DNA of 64,000 bases from Pseudomonadota bacterium (lineage in GTDB: Bacteria > Pseudomonadota > Gammaproteobacteria > Xanthomonadales > Xanthomonadaceae): NCBI GenBank assembly GCA_018242485.1, contig JAFEBV010000041.1, positions 186,001-250,000 of the forward strand, in the 5' to 3' direction. This document shows, one piece after another, positions 16,407-24,909 of this stretch (within the stretch, counting starts at the first letter, position 1; every line of letters starts with the position of its first letter). The notes beneath the pieces were generated by a model, which was not told the origin of the DNA, did not search any database, and saw only the letters and a list, made by a program, of their open reading frames with translations. A program made the position numbers and the translations under genes.

Positions 16407-18263
16407 TCAGTCCGCACCTTGCCGCGGGCGACGCCGACGCCACGCGACGATCGACACGATCAGCGTCAGCAGCAGCGGCACGCCGAGGATGTCCAGCAGC
16501 TTCAGGCGCGTACCGAGTTGTTCGATGCTGGCGTCGAGCTGATGCTGCACGTCGCGCAACTCTCCGCGCACGCGCTGGCGCTGTTGCTGGAATTGCTCGA
16601 TCTGCGCGGCTGCGCGCGCATCGACGGCCTGCGCGCCCTGCCCGGCCTTGCCGCCTTGCAGGCTGGCGAGCTGTTCTTCCATCGTCTTCAACTGCGCCTG
16701 CAATTCCTGCTGCTTGCCGCGCAGGCGATCGTCGGCACGCTGGCGCATTTTCTGCACGCGCGTGAACGGCCGCACGAAGCCCTGCCGCGCGCGCAGGCCG
16801 ATCAGATCGGCCGCGCCGGAGAGGTTGTCCACGGCGTTGGCGATGAAATCGCCGTTGCGCGCGAACGGGTTGAGCAACCGACGCCCGAAGAAATCCTGCG
16901 CGCGCACCCACAGGCGATCGGTGAGCACATCGGTGTCGGCCACCACGATCAGGTTCGCGTCCTGTTTCGTGGTGGCGAGGTGGTGGGCGTCGGCACGCGC
17001 CGGGAACGCGCTGGCGAGCGGGCCGGTGAAGCGTGCCGCGAGCACGTAGGCTTTGCCGGTGGCATGGAAGCCGGCAGCCAGTTGCGTCGGATCGGTCTGC
17101 AAGCGCACGCGATCGGCCTCGACGAGATCGGCGTGCGTCGAACTCCATGCCAATGGCTCCATCGTCAGTTTGCTTCCGGCGTCCAGCGCAAGGGAACCGG
17201 CGGTGGAGAGGTTGAGCGAATCCAGTTGCGCGGTGACGACGTCGTTCTGATCCAGCCCGTCCTTCGTCAAGCCCAGCATCACCGGGTTGGCGACCGGCTG
17301 CCCGGCCGCGTTCGGTGTCTGCAAGGCATTGGCCGGGTCGCGCACGATCTTGCCGGGGTCGTACTCGATGCCCCATGCCTTGAACAGACGCGGCAGGTTC
17401 GAGGACACCACCGGCGTGAGCCCGCCGCCCTCGGCAGGACGTGGCTGGCTTGCGGCGAGCGGATCGGATTCGGCGTCCGGATCGACGAAGGCGAGCAGGC
17501 GCCCACCGCGCATCACGAACTGGTCGATTGCGTACGCGGTATCCTCGGAGAGGTTTTTCGGATGGATCAGGATCAACAGATCGACATCGCTGCCGATGGA
17601 GGACGGATTGGCTTCCAGCCGGCGCAATTCGTAGGTCTTGGACAATTCCGAATCGATCGCCCAGCCCGGCCGCACCTGTCCGCTGGCCGGATCGAAACCG
17701 GGGCCGTTGGGCAGCGACGACAGCACCGCGAGCACCGGCTTGTGCGCACCCGACAGCGACACGATCAGGCGCGCGATGTCGTATTCGAGGAAGACTTCCT
17801 TGGCCGGATCGAAGAACGGGTCGATCGAACGCACGCCATGCGAGTTCGTTCCCACCAGCCCGAAATATACCGGCGCCGAATTCACTCCGACCGGCACCGC
17901 CTGCAAGCCGGCCTGCGCGGCGCTGTCTTCGGCGTCGGTGTAGGGTTGCGGGTCGATGGTCTGCACGCTGATCGTGGCGTGCGAGCGCGCCGCCATCTCC
18001 TCGACCAGCTCGCGCACGCGCTGCGCGTAGGCGCGCAAGGCCGGCAGGTCGCGCATCGCCCGATCGGAGACGAACAGTTGCAGGCGGATCGGTTCCCGGT
18101 TGCTCGCGAGAATGTGCTCGGTACCCGGCGAGAGGGTGTACAGCCGGTTGGCGGTGAGGTCGATGCGCGCGCCGCGCGGGAGCAGGCTGCTGGCGTACAC
18201 CAGCGCCGCGAAGGCGAGCGCCAGCGCAAACAGACGTAGCGGCAGGGGCAGGCGTCGGGGCAT
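16407..18263 (-). CDS. GldG-like auxiliary component of ABC transport system
   Basis: 618 residues. An N-terminal membrane segment (about 9-27), a long periplasmic part with the motif IDLTANRLYTLSPGTEHIL that marks the GldG/ABC-type_uncharacterised family (residues 32-50), a coiled-coil of heptads rich in Gln/Arg/Glu (about 490-570), and a C-terminal membrane segment (about 588-606) ending RRRRPRQGAD. It is the third gene of an ATPase-permease-GldG operon and starts one base after the permease stop. In Bacteroidetes the GldA/F/G complex is linked to gliding; homologous three-gene sets in Proteobacteria have no proven substrate. Confidence 0.85.
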   Translation of the reverse strand: MPRRLPLPLRLFALALAFAALVYASSLLPRGARIDLTANRLYTLSPGTEHILASNREPIRLQLFVSDRAMRDLPALRAYAQRVRELVEEMAARSHATISVQTIDPQPYTDAEDSAAQAGLQAVPVGVNSAPVYFGLVGTNSHGVRSIDPFFDPAKEVFLEYDIARLIVSLSGAHKPVLAVLSSLPNGPGFDPASGQVRPGWAIDSELSKTYELRRLEANPSSIGSDVDLLILIHPKNLSEDTAYAIDQFVMRGGRLLAFVDPDAESDPLAASQPRPAEGGGLTPVVSSNLPRLFKAWGIEYDPGKIVRDPANALQTPNAAGQPVANPVMLGLTKDGLDQNDVVTAQLDSLNLSTAGSLALDAGSKLTMEPLAWSSTHADLVEADRVRLQTDPTQLAAGFHATGKAYVLAARFTGPLASAFPARADAHHLATTKQDANLIVVADTDVLTDRLWVRAQDFFGRRLLNPFARNGDFIANAVDNLSGAADLIGLRARQGFVRPFTRVQKMRQRADDRLRGKQQELQAQLKTMEEQLASLQGGKAGQGAQAVDARAAAQIEQFQQQRQRVRGELRDVQHQLDASIEQLGTRLKLLDILGVPLLLTLIVSIVAWRRRRPRQGAD

Positions 18264-18264
18264 G

Positions 18265-18999
18265 TCAGTTCGGCTTCCCGCGTTCGACCACCCACACGCA
18301 GGAGAGCAACCATGCGGCGATCGCCATGACGAAATAGGCGATGTCGCGCAGATCCAGCAAACCGCGCGAGATCTTGTCGAAGTGCGCGAGGAAGCTCAGT
18401 TGCGCTATCGCGTCGGCAATCCTGTAACCCAGCAGCCCGCGCGCGGCTTCCTGCACCAGCGGGTAGCCCATCAACAGAAACACGAAGCACACCGCGGCGG
18501 TGAGGATGTAGGCCACGACCTGATTGCGGGTGGCCGCCGAGAGGCATTCGCCGACCGCGAGAAAGGCACCAGCCATCAGCCAGCTGCCGAGGTAGCCGCC
18601 GAGGATCACGCCGTTGTCGGGATGGCCGAGGTAATCGACCGTCAGCCACATCGGGAAGGTCAGCAGCAGCGCCACGCCGAGATAGCACCACGCAGCGAGA
18701 AACTTGCCCAGCACTACCTGCGAGGTCGGCAGCGGCAGGGTGAGCAGCAGCTCGATGGTGCCGCTGGCGCGTTCCTCGGCCCACAACCGCATCGCCAGCG
18801 CCGGCACGATGAACAGATACAGCCACGGATGGAACACGAAGAACGGCAGCAGGTCGGCCTGCCCGCGTTCGTAGAAGTTGCCGAGGTAATACGGCAACGC
18901 GGCGGCGAGCATCAGAAAGATCACCGTGAACACATACGCGACGGGCGTCGCCAGATAGCTCGACCACTCGCGCCGGAACACCGTCCCCAAGGCGCTCAT
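18265..18999 (-). CDS. ABC-2 type transporter permease, GldF-like
   Basis: 244-residue permease with six hydrophobic helices. VFRREWSSYLATPVAYVFTVIFLM at the start and WAEERASGTIELLLTLPLPTSQVVLGKF in the first third are the classic ABC-2 (GldF/NosY-like) signatures; the latter is the coupling region next to the ATPase. Overlaps the upstream ATPase stop by 4 bases (ATGA at 18999-18996), so stoichiometric synthesis is likely. Forms with its neighbours a putative exporter; the substrate is unknown. Confidence 0.9.
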   Translation of the reverse strand: MSALGTVFRREWSSYLATPVAYVFTVIFLMLAAALPYYLGNFYERGQADLLPFFVFHPWLYLFIVPALAMRLWAEERASGTIELLLTLPLPTSQVVLGKFLAAWCYLGVALLLTFPMWLTVDYLGHPDNGVILGGYLGSWLMAGAFLAVGECLSAATRNQVVAYILTAAVCFVFLLMGYPLVQEAARGLLGYRIADAIAQLSFLAHFDKISRGLLDLRDIAYFVMAIAAWLLSCVWVVERGKPN

Positions 19000-19949
19000 G
19001 GCCGCGCCTCGTCGAGCGTGAGCGCGCGGAACACGTCCTCGAGCCGGCCGCGTTCCAGTTGCGCATCGGCATACGCCACGCCGCGCGAACGCAGGCGTTC
19101 GTCAACCGCCGCGAGCAGCGCCTGCCCGGGGCGCGATCCGGCATCGTCGCCCGCCGCGCCGATCACGACCAACCGTTCGCCGGTCTCCTGCGCCTCCACC
19201 GCCTTCACGCCCTGCATGCCCTCCAGCGCCGCGCGCGCGGCGACCGAATCGCCGACCTGCAACGACACCGCACCGTGATAGCGCGAACGGCGTTCGAGTT
19301 CGGCCGGCGTGGCATCGGCGCGCAAGCGGCCGCGCGCGATCACGATGGCGCGCGTGCACAGCGCCTGCACTTCCTCGAGGATGTGGGTGGAGATGACGAT
19401 GGTGCGCTCGCGCGCCATCTCGCGGATCAGCCGGCGCACGTCGTGCTTCTGGTTCGGATCCAGACCGTCGGTGGGTTCGTCGAGCAGCAGCACCGGCGGA
19501 TCGTGCAGGATCGCCGCGGCCAGCGCGACGCGCCGACGAAAACCCTTCGACAAGGTGTCGATGCGCTGGTGCAGAACGGATTGCAGCGAGAGCCGACCCA
19601 CCACTTCGTCGAAGCGTCGGCTGCGGGTCGCCCCGTCGAGCCCGTGCGCATCGGCGATGAACATCAAGAACGCGTGTACCCGCATTTCCCCGTAGCTGGG
19701 CGCGCCCTCGGGCAGATAACCGATGCTGCGCCGCGCCGCCAGCGGTGCATCCACGACATCATGACCGCACACGCTGGCGCTGCCGCCGCTGGGGGCGATG
19801 AAGCCGGCGAGCATGCGCATGGTGGTCGATTTGCCCGCACCGTTGGGGCCGAGAAAGCCCAGCACCTCGCCCGGACCTGCCGCGAAGTCGATCGCATCGA
19901 CCGCGACGAGGCTGCCGTAGCGCTTGCTCAGTTGCCGGGTCTGGATCAT
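18996..19949 (-). CDS. ABC transporter ATP-binding protein, GldA-like
   Basis: 317 residues. Walker A is GPNGAGKST (about 35-43), Walker B LLLDEPTDGLD, and the switch His lies in ISTHILEE. The signature motif reads LSKGFRRRVALA rather than LSGGQ, a variant often found in ABC-2 exporters. The C-terminal 80 residues form the small domain used for dimer contact in DrrA/GldA-type ATPases. First gene of the operon with the permease and the GldG-like subunit. Known for family: ATP hydrolysis drives export or membrane remodelling; the cargo here is not inferable. Confidence 0.92.
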   Translation of the reverse strand: MIQTRQLSKRYGSLVAVDAIDFAAGPGEVLGFLGPNGAGKSTTMRMLAGFIAPSGGSASVCGHDVVDAPLAARRSIGYLPEGAPSYGEMRVHAFLMFIADAHGLDGATRSRRFDEVVGRLSLQSVLHQRIDTLSKGFRRRVALAAAILHDPPVLLLDEPTDGLDPNQKHDVRRLIREMARERTIVISTHILEEVQALCTRAIVIARGRLRADATPAELERRSRYHGAVSLQVGDSVAARAALEGMQGVKAVEAQETGERLVVIGAAGDDAGSRPGQALLAAVDERLRSRGVAYADAQLERGRLEDVFRALTLDEARP

Positions 19950-20050
19950 GCAGGAAGGGTCGCTTCAGTCCGTGGCCGCACCGTGTCCCCGGGCGCTGTC
20001 GCCCGCGCGGCTGTGCCTGCGACAAGGCTTCGCGACGGAAGTTCCGCCAA

Positions 20051-20073
20051 CCCCGACGCGCGCGGCGTCGGGG
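20051..20073. terminator. GC-rich hairpin between two minus-strand units
   Basis: CCCCGACGC, 5-base loop, GCGTCGGGG: a perfect 9-bp stem 40 bases beyond the stop of the SRPBCC gene, with the ABC ATPase start on the other side. No U-tract. A plausible transcription terminator for the SRPBCC gene. Confidence 0.55.
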
Positions 20074-20112
20074 CGTTGCAGGAACGGATCAGCGGAGATC
20101 AGCTGGCGATGC

Positions 20113-21213
20113 CTACTTGCTGCCCGCCGGCTTGATCGGCCAGTACGAGATGAAATCGCCGTCCGGACTGAAGGACGTGGCGATGCCCTTGTTGTAGATC
20201 TCGTACGGATGATCGCCCAGCGCCACCGAGTGCACCACCGCCCACGCCTTGATCTGCTCGCGGATCACCGACAACTGCGCCATGTGGCCGCTGTAGGTGG
20301 TGGTGACGGCGGTGCCTGCGGTGGTCTGCTCGTACTTCACCGGGTTGGTGCCGGTAGCGTTGTCGATCTTCACATCCAGTTGCGGCGGCGGCGCATCGGC
20401 GGCATCCTTGCTGCCCTTCTTGCGTACCGGCACCGCCAGTTCGAAGGCATACACGTCGGCGCCGAAGTCGTCAGTGATCACGCGCAGCGGGCCGGCGGCC
20501 TCCAGCCCGTTCTTGTCCATCACCTGTTGCAACCACTTTTCCTGCGTGGTCATCGCCGACTGCAATTCGGCGTTGTCGCGCTTGGCCTTGGTGGGGGCGA
20601 CGAGCAGGTTCTCCGCCGGAGTCTTCACCACCTTGGGCGTGACGGCGAGGTTGGTGTAGTCGAACTTCGGAATGGTGTTGATGAGGTTGTTGAGCGAGTT
20701 CAGCGACGCCTTCATCGGGTCGCCGACGCTGCGGCTGACGTACAGGCCGGCGTAGCGGCCGAACAGGTTCCAGCCGTAGTCCACATAGTATTCCTGGGTG
20801 ATCCGCACCACCTGCTTCTGCAGGCCGATCCGCTCGAAGGTGAACACCACGCGCTTGTTGCTGCCGTAGTCGTTGTTGTCGACCATGATGCTGATCTTCT
20901 TGCCCGGATCGATGTCGGTGATGCGCCACGTGCCGTTGCCCACCAAGCCCTTGGTCGAGGCGTAGTCCACCTGCGCGCCCACGCCCAGATCGGGACCGGA
21001 GAGGTTGAACGTCGCCCGCGGATCACCCAGATGCGCCGGCGACCAGTCCTTGAATCGGCCGAACCCAGACATCAGGTCGAACACCACCGGCAGCGGCCGG
21101 CTGGTATCGACCGACTGCGTTACATAACGGTGCGAGGGCAGGATGGCGCCGACCAGCACGAAAATCACCGCCACGATGGCCACGGCGATCAGGAATTCAA
21201 CGTAACGAATCAT
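20113..21213 (-). CDS. SRPBCC (START/Bet v1-like) family protein with membrane anchor
   Basis: 366 residues. One N-terminal transmembrane helix (about 5-25) is followed by an SRPBCC/polyketide-cyclase domain: TSRPLPVVFDLMSGFGRFKDWSPA (about 42-65) is the usual start and the hydrophobic-cavity strands continue to about 185. The C-terminal 150 residues resemble a GyrI-like small-ligand-binding domain (HPYEIYNKG). This two-domain layout suggests binding of a hydrophobic ligand outside the cytoplasm. Ligand and partners unknown. It stands alone with a 217-base gap before the response regulator. Confidence 0.82.
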   Translation of the reverse strand: MIRYVEFLIAVAIVAVIFVLVGAILPSHRYVTQSVDTSRPLPVVFDLMSGFGRFKDWSPAHLGDPRATFNLSGPDLGVGAQVDYASTKGLVGNGTWRITDIDPGKKISIMVDNNDYGSNKRVVFTFERIGLQKQVVRITQEYYVDYGWNLFGRYAGLYVSRSVGDPMKASLNSLNNLINTIPKFDYTNLAVTPKVVKTPAENLLVAPTKAKRDNAELQSAMTTQEKWLQQVMDKNGLEAAGPLRVITDDFGADVYAFELAVPVRKKGSKDAADAPPPQLDVKIDNATGTNPVKYEQTTAGTAVTTTYSGHMAQLSVIREQIKAWAVVHSVALGDHPYEIYNKGIATSFSPDGDFISYWPIKPAGSK

Positions 21214-21430
21214 TCGCGGTCTCCAAGGGACGGGCTTTCGCGGCACGCGCCGATCCACGGCGGCCGTGCGCACGCGGTGCGGCCCCGGCCGCTGCGCATG
21301 CGCAGGGGGCAATCCTAACAGGGAACGGCGCGGGCGGGCAGCCATCCGGGCGGGTTCGCGATCAGACTGGCGCATGGCCCGCCCCCCGCAGCGTCGGTCG
21401 GCGCGGTGCGCGCCGTCAGGCATTCGACAG

Positions 21431-22072
21431 TCACACCAGCCCCAGTTCGAACGCCTTGAGCACCGCGCGCGTGCGGTCGCGCACGCCAAGTTTCGACAGA
21501 ATGTTCGAGACGTGGTTCTTGACCGTCCCCTCCGCCACCTTCAGGGAGCCGGCGATTTCCTTGTTGGAGAAGCCGCCGGCCATCAACCGCAGGATCTCGG
21601 TCTCGCGCTCGGTCAACGGATCCGGACGCTCGAGGCTGACGAAGGCGTTGTTCATGTGTTCCAGCCCCGAAAGCAGGCGCTGGGTGACCGCCGGCTGCAC
21701 CAGCGAACCGCCGTCGGCGACGGTCTGGATCGCGCCGACGAGCTGTTCGAGCGACACGTCCTTGAGCAGGTAGCCGCGTGCGCCTGCCTCGATGCCGGCC
21801 AGCACCAACTGGTCGTCGTCGAAGGTGGTGAGGATGATCGTCGGCGGCAGCGCCTTGGCGCCGCCGAGCGCACGCAGCGCTTCCAGTCCGGACATGCTGG
21901 GCATGCGCATGTCCATCAGCACCACGTCGGGCCGGAGTTTCGGGATCAGTTCGACGGCCTGCCGCCCATCGGCGGCCTCGCCGACCACCTCGATGCCCTC
22001 GGCCAGCGCGAGCAGCGAGCGGATGCCCTGCCGCACGAGGGTTTGATCGTCCACCAGGCAGACGCGGATCAT
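21431..22072 (-). CDS. NarL/FixJ-family response regulator
   Basis: 213 residues: receiver domain with acidic pair DD at 8-9, phospho-acceptor Asp54 (VVLMDMRMP), switch Thr in ILTTFDD and Lys in GYLLKD, followed by a LuxR-type helix-turn-helix (LTERETEILRLMAGGFSNKEIA to NHVSNILSKLGV). Paired with the histidine kinase 52 bases upstream on the same strand, which should phosphorylate it. The arrangement resembles DesK/DesR-type systems that sense the membrane. Targets unknown; nearby candidates are the operator-like site at 23373-23403 and the divergent GNAT-min operon (inference). Confidence 0.93.
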   Translation of the reverse strand: MIRVCLVDDQTLVRQGIRSLLALAEGIEVVGEAADGRQAVELIPKLRPDVVLMDMRMPSMSGLEALRALGGAKALPPTIILTTFDDDQLVLAGIEAGARGYLLKDVSLEQLVGAIQTVADGGSLVQPAVTQRLLSGLEHMNNAFVSLERPDPLTERETEILRLMAGGFSNKEIAGSLKVAEGTVKNHVSNILSKLGVRDRTRAVLKAFELGLV

Positions 22073-22124
22073 GCGCGGTTCTCCTCGACCAGGGCAGAAT
22101 GATGCGGGAAAGCGACGGGCGGCG

Positions 22125-23291
22125 TCATGCGGGTTTGTCCATCGGCAAGGAGAGGGTGAGTGCGAAGCCCGACCCGTGGCCAGCATGGATTTCCACCGAA
22201 CCCAAGTGCTGGCCGACACGCTCGCGCATGCCGCGCAAACCATTGCCCAGCGCCGGATCGGACGCGCCGCGGCCATCGTCGCGCGCATTCACCTCGATGC
22301 GCCCGCCGACCACGCGAAACTCCAGCCACAGGTTACCGGCCTGCGCATGGCGCAAGGCGTTGGTGATGATCTCCTGCGCGCAGCGCAAGAGCACGTTGGC
22401 CTGATCGGGATCCTCGATGCGGAAGGGTTCGGGCATCGCCAGATGGATCGTCGGCGCATGCACGCCCTCGGTGAGCGTGCGCAACGCGGTACCCATGTCC
22501 ACCGCGCCGTCCTCGCGCAACTGGCTCACCGCCTCGCGCACATCGGTCAACAGCAACCGTGCCAGCGTGTGCGCCTGGCGCACATGCTCATGCACGCGGC
22601 CCGCGGAGAGATGACTGGCCACTTCCAGATTCAGGCTCAGGGCGGTGAGGTGGTGACCGAGCAGGTCGTGCAGGTCGCGCGAGATGCGCATGCGCTCGGA
22701 CAGGCGCGTGCTCTCGGCCAGTAGCGCACGGGTCGCGCGCAGCTCGTTGTTGAGCCGGCGCTGCTCCTCGCGTGCCTGCGCCTGATGGCGCGCGACCAGC
22801 GCGGTGATGAAGGTGAAACTGGAATAACCCACGAACAACATCGCCTGCAGGATCGCCTCGCCGAGCTTGAAACCCTGCAGCATGAGGATCGGGATCAAGG
22901 CCAGATGCTGCAGGATCAGCCACGGGATGCCCACGGTCAGCGGCAGCAGCCACGGCAGCACGCCGGCCATTACCAGCAGCAGGATGCCGCCCAGCCCGCT
23001 GCCGGAGAAATGGCACACCGCGATCGCGCAGGCGGTGAGCATCAGCAGCAGCAGGACGTCGTACCAGCGCGGCCGGCGCACGCCCAGCGCGCGGGTCACC
23101 AGCCAGTACCCCACGCCGAAGGCCTGATAGGCGATCAGCCACCAGCGGAAGTTCTGTTCGGCGACGATCCGTTCCAGCCCCTGTTGGGACTGGAAATCGT
23201 TCGAGACCAGCAGCAGCGGGGTGCCCACCATCGCCCAGGTGAACAGGCCGGCGTAGCGGAGCAACTGGGTCGGGCTGACACGGGTGAACAT
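22125..23291 (-). CDS. Sensor histidine kinase, HisKA_3 type
   Basis: 388 residues. Five to six N-terminal transmembrane segments (about 10-165) with almost no periplasmic loop, a short coiled linker (HQAQAREEQRRLNNELRATRALLAE), the phospho-acceptor motif SRDLHDLLGHHLTAL with His208, and a GHKL ATPase domain (NALRHAQAG N box, DDGRG G1, GNGLRGMRERV G2). The absence of an extracytoplasmic sensor domain suggests intramembrane sensing, as in DesK. Cognate regulator is encoded next. The gene starts divergently from the GNAT-minCDE unit over a 186-base regulatory gap. Confidence 0.92.
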   Translation of the reverse strand: MFTRVSPTQLLRYAGLFTWAMVGTPLLLVSNDFQSQQGLERIVAEQNFRWWLIAYQAFGVGYWLVTRALGVRRPRWYDVLLLLMLTACAIAVCHFSGSGLGGILLLVMAGVLPWLLPLTVGIPWLILQHLALIPILMLQGFKLGEAILQAMLFVGYSSFTFITALVARHQAQAREEQRRLNNELRATRALLAESTRLSERMRISRDLHDLLGHHLTALSLNLEVASHLSAGRVHEHVRQAHTLARLLLTDVREAVSQLREDGAVDMGTALRTLTEGVHAPTIHLAMPEPFRIEDPDQANVLLRCAQEIITNALRHAQAGNLWLEFRVVGGRIEVNARDDGRGASDPALGNGLRGMRERVGQHLGSVEIHAGHGSGFALTLSLPMDKPA

Positions 23292-23372
23292 GGCAGCATC
23301 CTAATGCAGTGCCGGGCGGCGCGAACCGGCCTGAAGTCATGCCCTCATCCTCAACGCCAAGACCACAAGATA

Positions 23373-23403
23373 TTGTGCATTTTGGGTGCCAAATGTGCAT
23401 AAT
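23373..23403. promoter_or_regulatory. Possible operator/promoter in the HK-GNAT divergent gap
   Basis: The only AT-rich stretch of the gap. It holds two direct TGTGCAT elements (23375-23381 and 23394-23400) flanking ATTTTGG GTG CCAAAT, an imperfect inverted repeat. On the plus strand TTGTGC (23373-23378) and CATAAT (23398-23403) could be -35 and -10 with a 19-base spacer. Likely controls one or both divergent units. Confidence 0.45.
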
Positions 23404-23477
23404 ACGGTATCGAGGGCGGTGCGCATGGGGCGCAAGGCTGCCCGGATGGGAACGATCTGCATGGGCTGGGGGGCTGC

Positions 23478-24089
23478 GTGAGGACGATCGTCCGCGACGT
23501 GTGCGAACAAGACCTGCCATCCGTGCTGGCGCTCAACAACGCCGCCGGTGCCGGCATCCTCCCCATCGACTCCGAGCGCCTGCGTTATTTCTGGGAGCAC
23601 GCGGTGTATTTCCGCGTCGCCGAACGCGACGGTGCGATCGCCGGTTTCCTGATCGCGCTCAGCACCGACGCCGCCTACTCCAGCCCGAATTTCCTGTGGT
23701 TCCGCGAGCACTATCCGGATTTCGTCTACATCGACCGCATCGTGATCGCCGGTGCGCACCGCGGCGAGGGGCTGGGGCATGTGTTCTACGCCGACGTGCA
23801 GAGTTTCGCCGAGGTACGCTCGCAACGGCTGGCCTGCGAGGTGTTCGTCACCGGCGGCAACGATGCGGCCTTGCTGTTCCACGGCGGCTTCGGCTTCAAA
23901 CAGGTCGGCCAGCAGGTGCAGAGTGGCTCCGGCTTGCGCGCCGTGTATCTGATCAAGGATCTGTGCAGCTTCCCGTGGGTGCGCGACACCTACCTCCACG
24001 CAGGGATGCCGGGTCTGCCGGAGGTGGACTGGCTGCGCGCGCGCCACACCTGCGCCACCCACGCAACGTCCGCACCGGCGCAGCACTGA
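23478..24089 (+). CDS. GNAT family N-acetyltransferase preceding minC
   Basis: 203 residues read from a GTG. It shows the GNAT core: VRDVCEQDLPSVLALNNAA start, VYIDRIVIAGAHRGEGLGHVFYADV containing the R-G-E-G-L-G acetyl-CoA loop (about 96-101), and FVTGGNDAALLFHGGFGFKQVG. The last 40 residues are a disordered Thr/Ala/His-rich tail. The stop is 1 base from the minC ATG, so it is translated with minCDE. Substrate unknown, but the same neighbour relation to minC is, from memory, common in this order. Whether it modifies a division protein is untested. Confidence 0.85.
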   Translation: MRTIVRDVCEQDLPSVLALNNAAGAGILPIDSERLRYFWEHAVYFRVAERDGAIAGFLIALSTDAAYSSPNFLWFREHYPDFVYIDRIVIAGAHRGEGLGHVFYADVQSFAEVRSQRLACEVFVTGGNDAALLFHGGFGFKQVGQQVQSGSGLRAVYLIKDLCSFPWVRDTYLHAGMPGLPEVDWLRARHTCATHATSAPAQH

Positions 24090-24090
24090 C

Positions 24091-24909
24091 ATGGCCGCTC
24101 CCATTCCCGATTACGAGCAGGCCGGCGAGCTGAAGATCGGTCAGGTCGGCATCGCCAACCTGCGCATTCGCACGCTCGATGTCGAACGTCTCGTCGCCGA
24201 GATGCGCGAGCGCGTGCAGCGTGCGCCGAAATTGTTCGAGCGCGCCGCGGTGGTGGTGGATTTCGGCTCGCTCAGCCGCTGCCCGGACGCGGCGACCGCG
24301 CGCGCGTTGGTGCAGGGCTTGAAGGATGCCGGCGTGCTGCCGGTGGCGCTGGCCTTCGGCACCAGCGAGATCGAGAAACTTTCGCGTGAAATCGGCATGC
24401 CGCTGCTGGCGAAGTTCCGCGCGCAGTACGAGCGTGCTCCGGATACGGCTGCGCCAACGCAATCCGCGCCGCCGCAAGCCGTCGTCGAACGCGAACCCGA
24501 ACCGCCGCCGCGCGCCGAACCCGCACCGGTCGCGGCCGCGGAACCCGTCGCACCGGCACCTCCCGCGCATGCGCCGGTGCTGCCCGGACAACTGTTGACC
24601 GACCCGGTGCGCTCGGGTCAACGCATCTACGCGCAGCAACGCGACCTGACCGTCTGCGCCGCGGTCGGCGCCGGCGCCGAAGTGATCGCCGATGGATCGG
24701 TGCATGTGTACGGACCCCTGCGCGGACGCGCGCTGGCGGGGGCCACCGGCAACATCCATGCGCGCATCTTCTGCCGCGAGTTCCATGCCGAACTCGTGGC
24801 GGTGGCCGGAAACTACAAGGTCATGGACGAAATCCCTTCCCACCTGCACGGCAAGGCCGTTCAGGTGTGGCTGCAGAACGACAAGTTGCACATCGAGGAA
24901 CTGACCTGA
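24091..24909 (+). CDS. minC: Septum site-determining protein MinC
   Basis: 272-residue FtsZ inhibitor. The N-terminal domain (about 1-105) ends near [11 protein letters not shown]; a 50-residue Pro/Ala/Glu linker (about 115-165) follows; the C-terminal beta-helix domain begins [11 protein letters not shown] and has the repeated [25 protein letters not shown] motif that binds MinD and dimerises. The RAGA-type turn is present as GRALAGATG. The linker is longer and more proline-rich than in E. coli. The gene overlaps minD by TGATG at 24907-24911. Confidence 0.95.
   Translation: MAAPIPDYEQAGELKIGQVGIANLRIRTLDVERLVAEMRERVQRAPKLFERAAVVVDFGSLSRCPDAATARALVQGLKDAGVLPVALAFGTSEIEKLSREIGMPLLAKFRAQYERAPDTAAPTQSAPPQAVVEREPEPPPRAEPAPVAAAEPVAPAPPAHAPVLPGQLLTDPVRSGQRIYAQQRDLTVCAAVGAGAEVIADGSVHVYGPLRGRALAGATGNIHARIFCREFHAELVAVAGNYKVMDEIPSHLHGKAVQVWLQNDKLHIEELT

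Noticed and set aside
16197..18239. Long open frame (about 680 codons) antisense to the GldG-like gene; similar antisense frames at 28655-31975 and 32287-34533
   Set aside because: They are mirror frames of GC-rich coding genes, rich in Arg/His/Gln with no domain, start signal or conserved motif.
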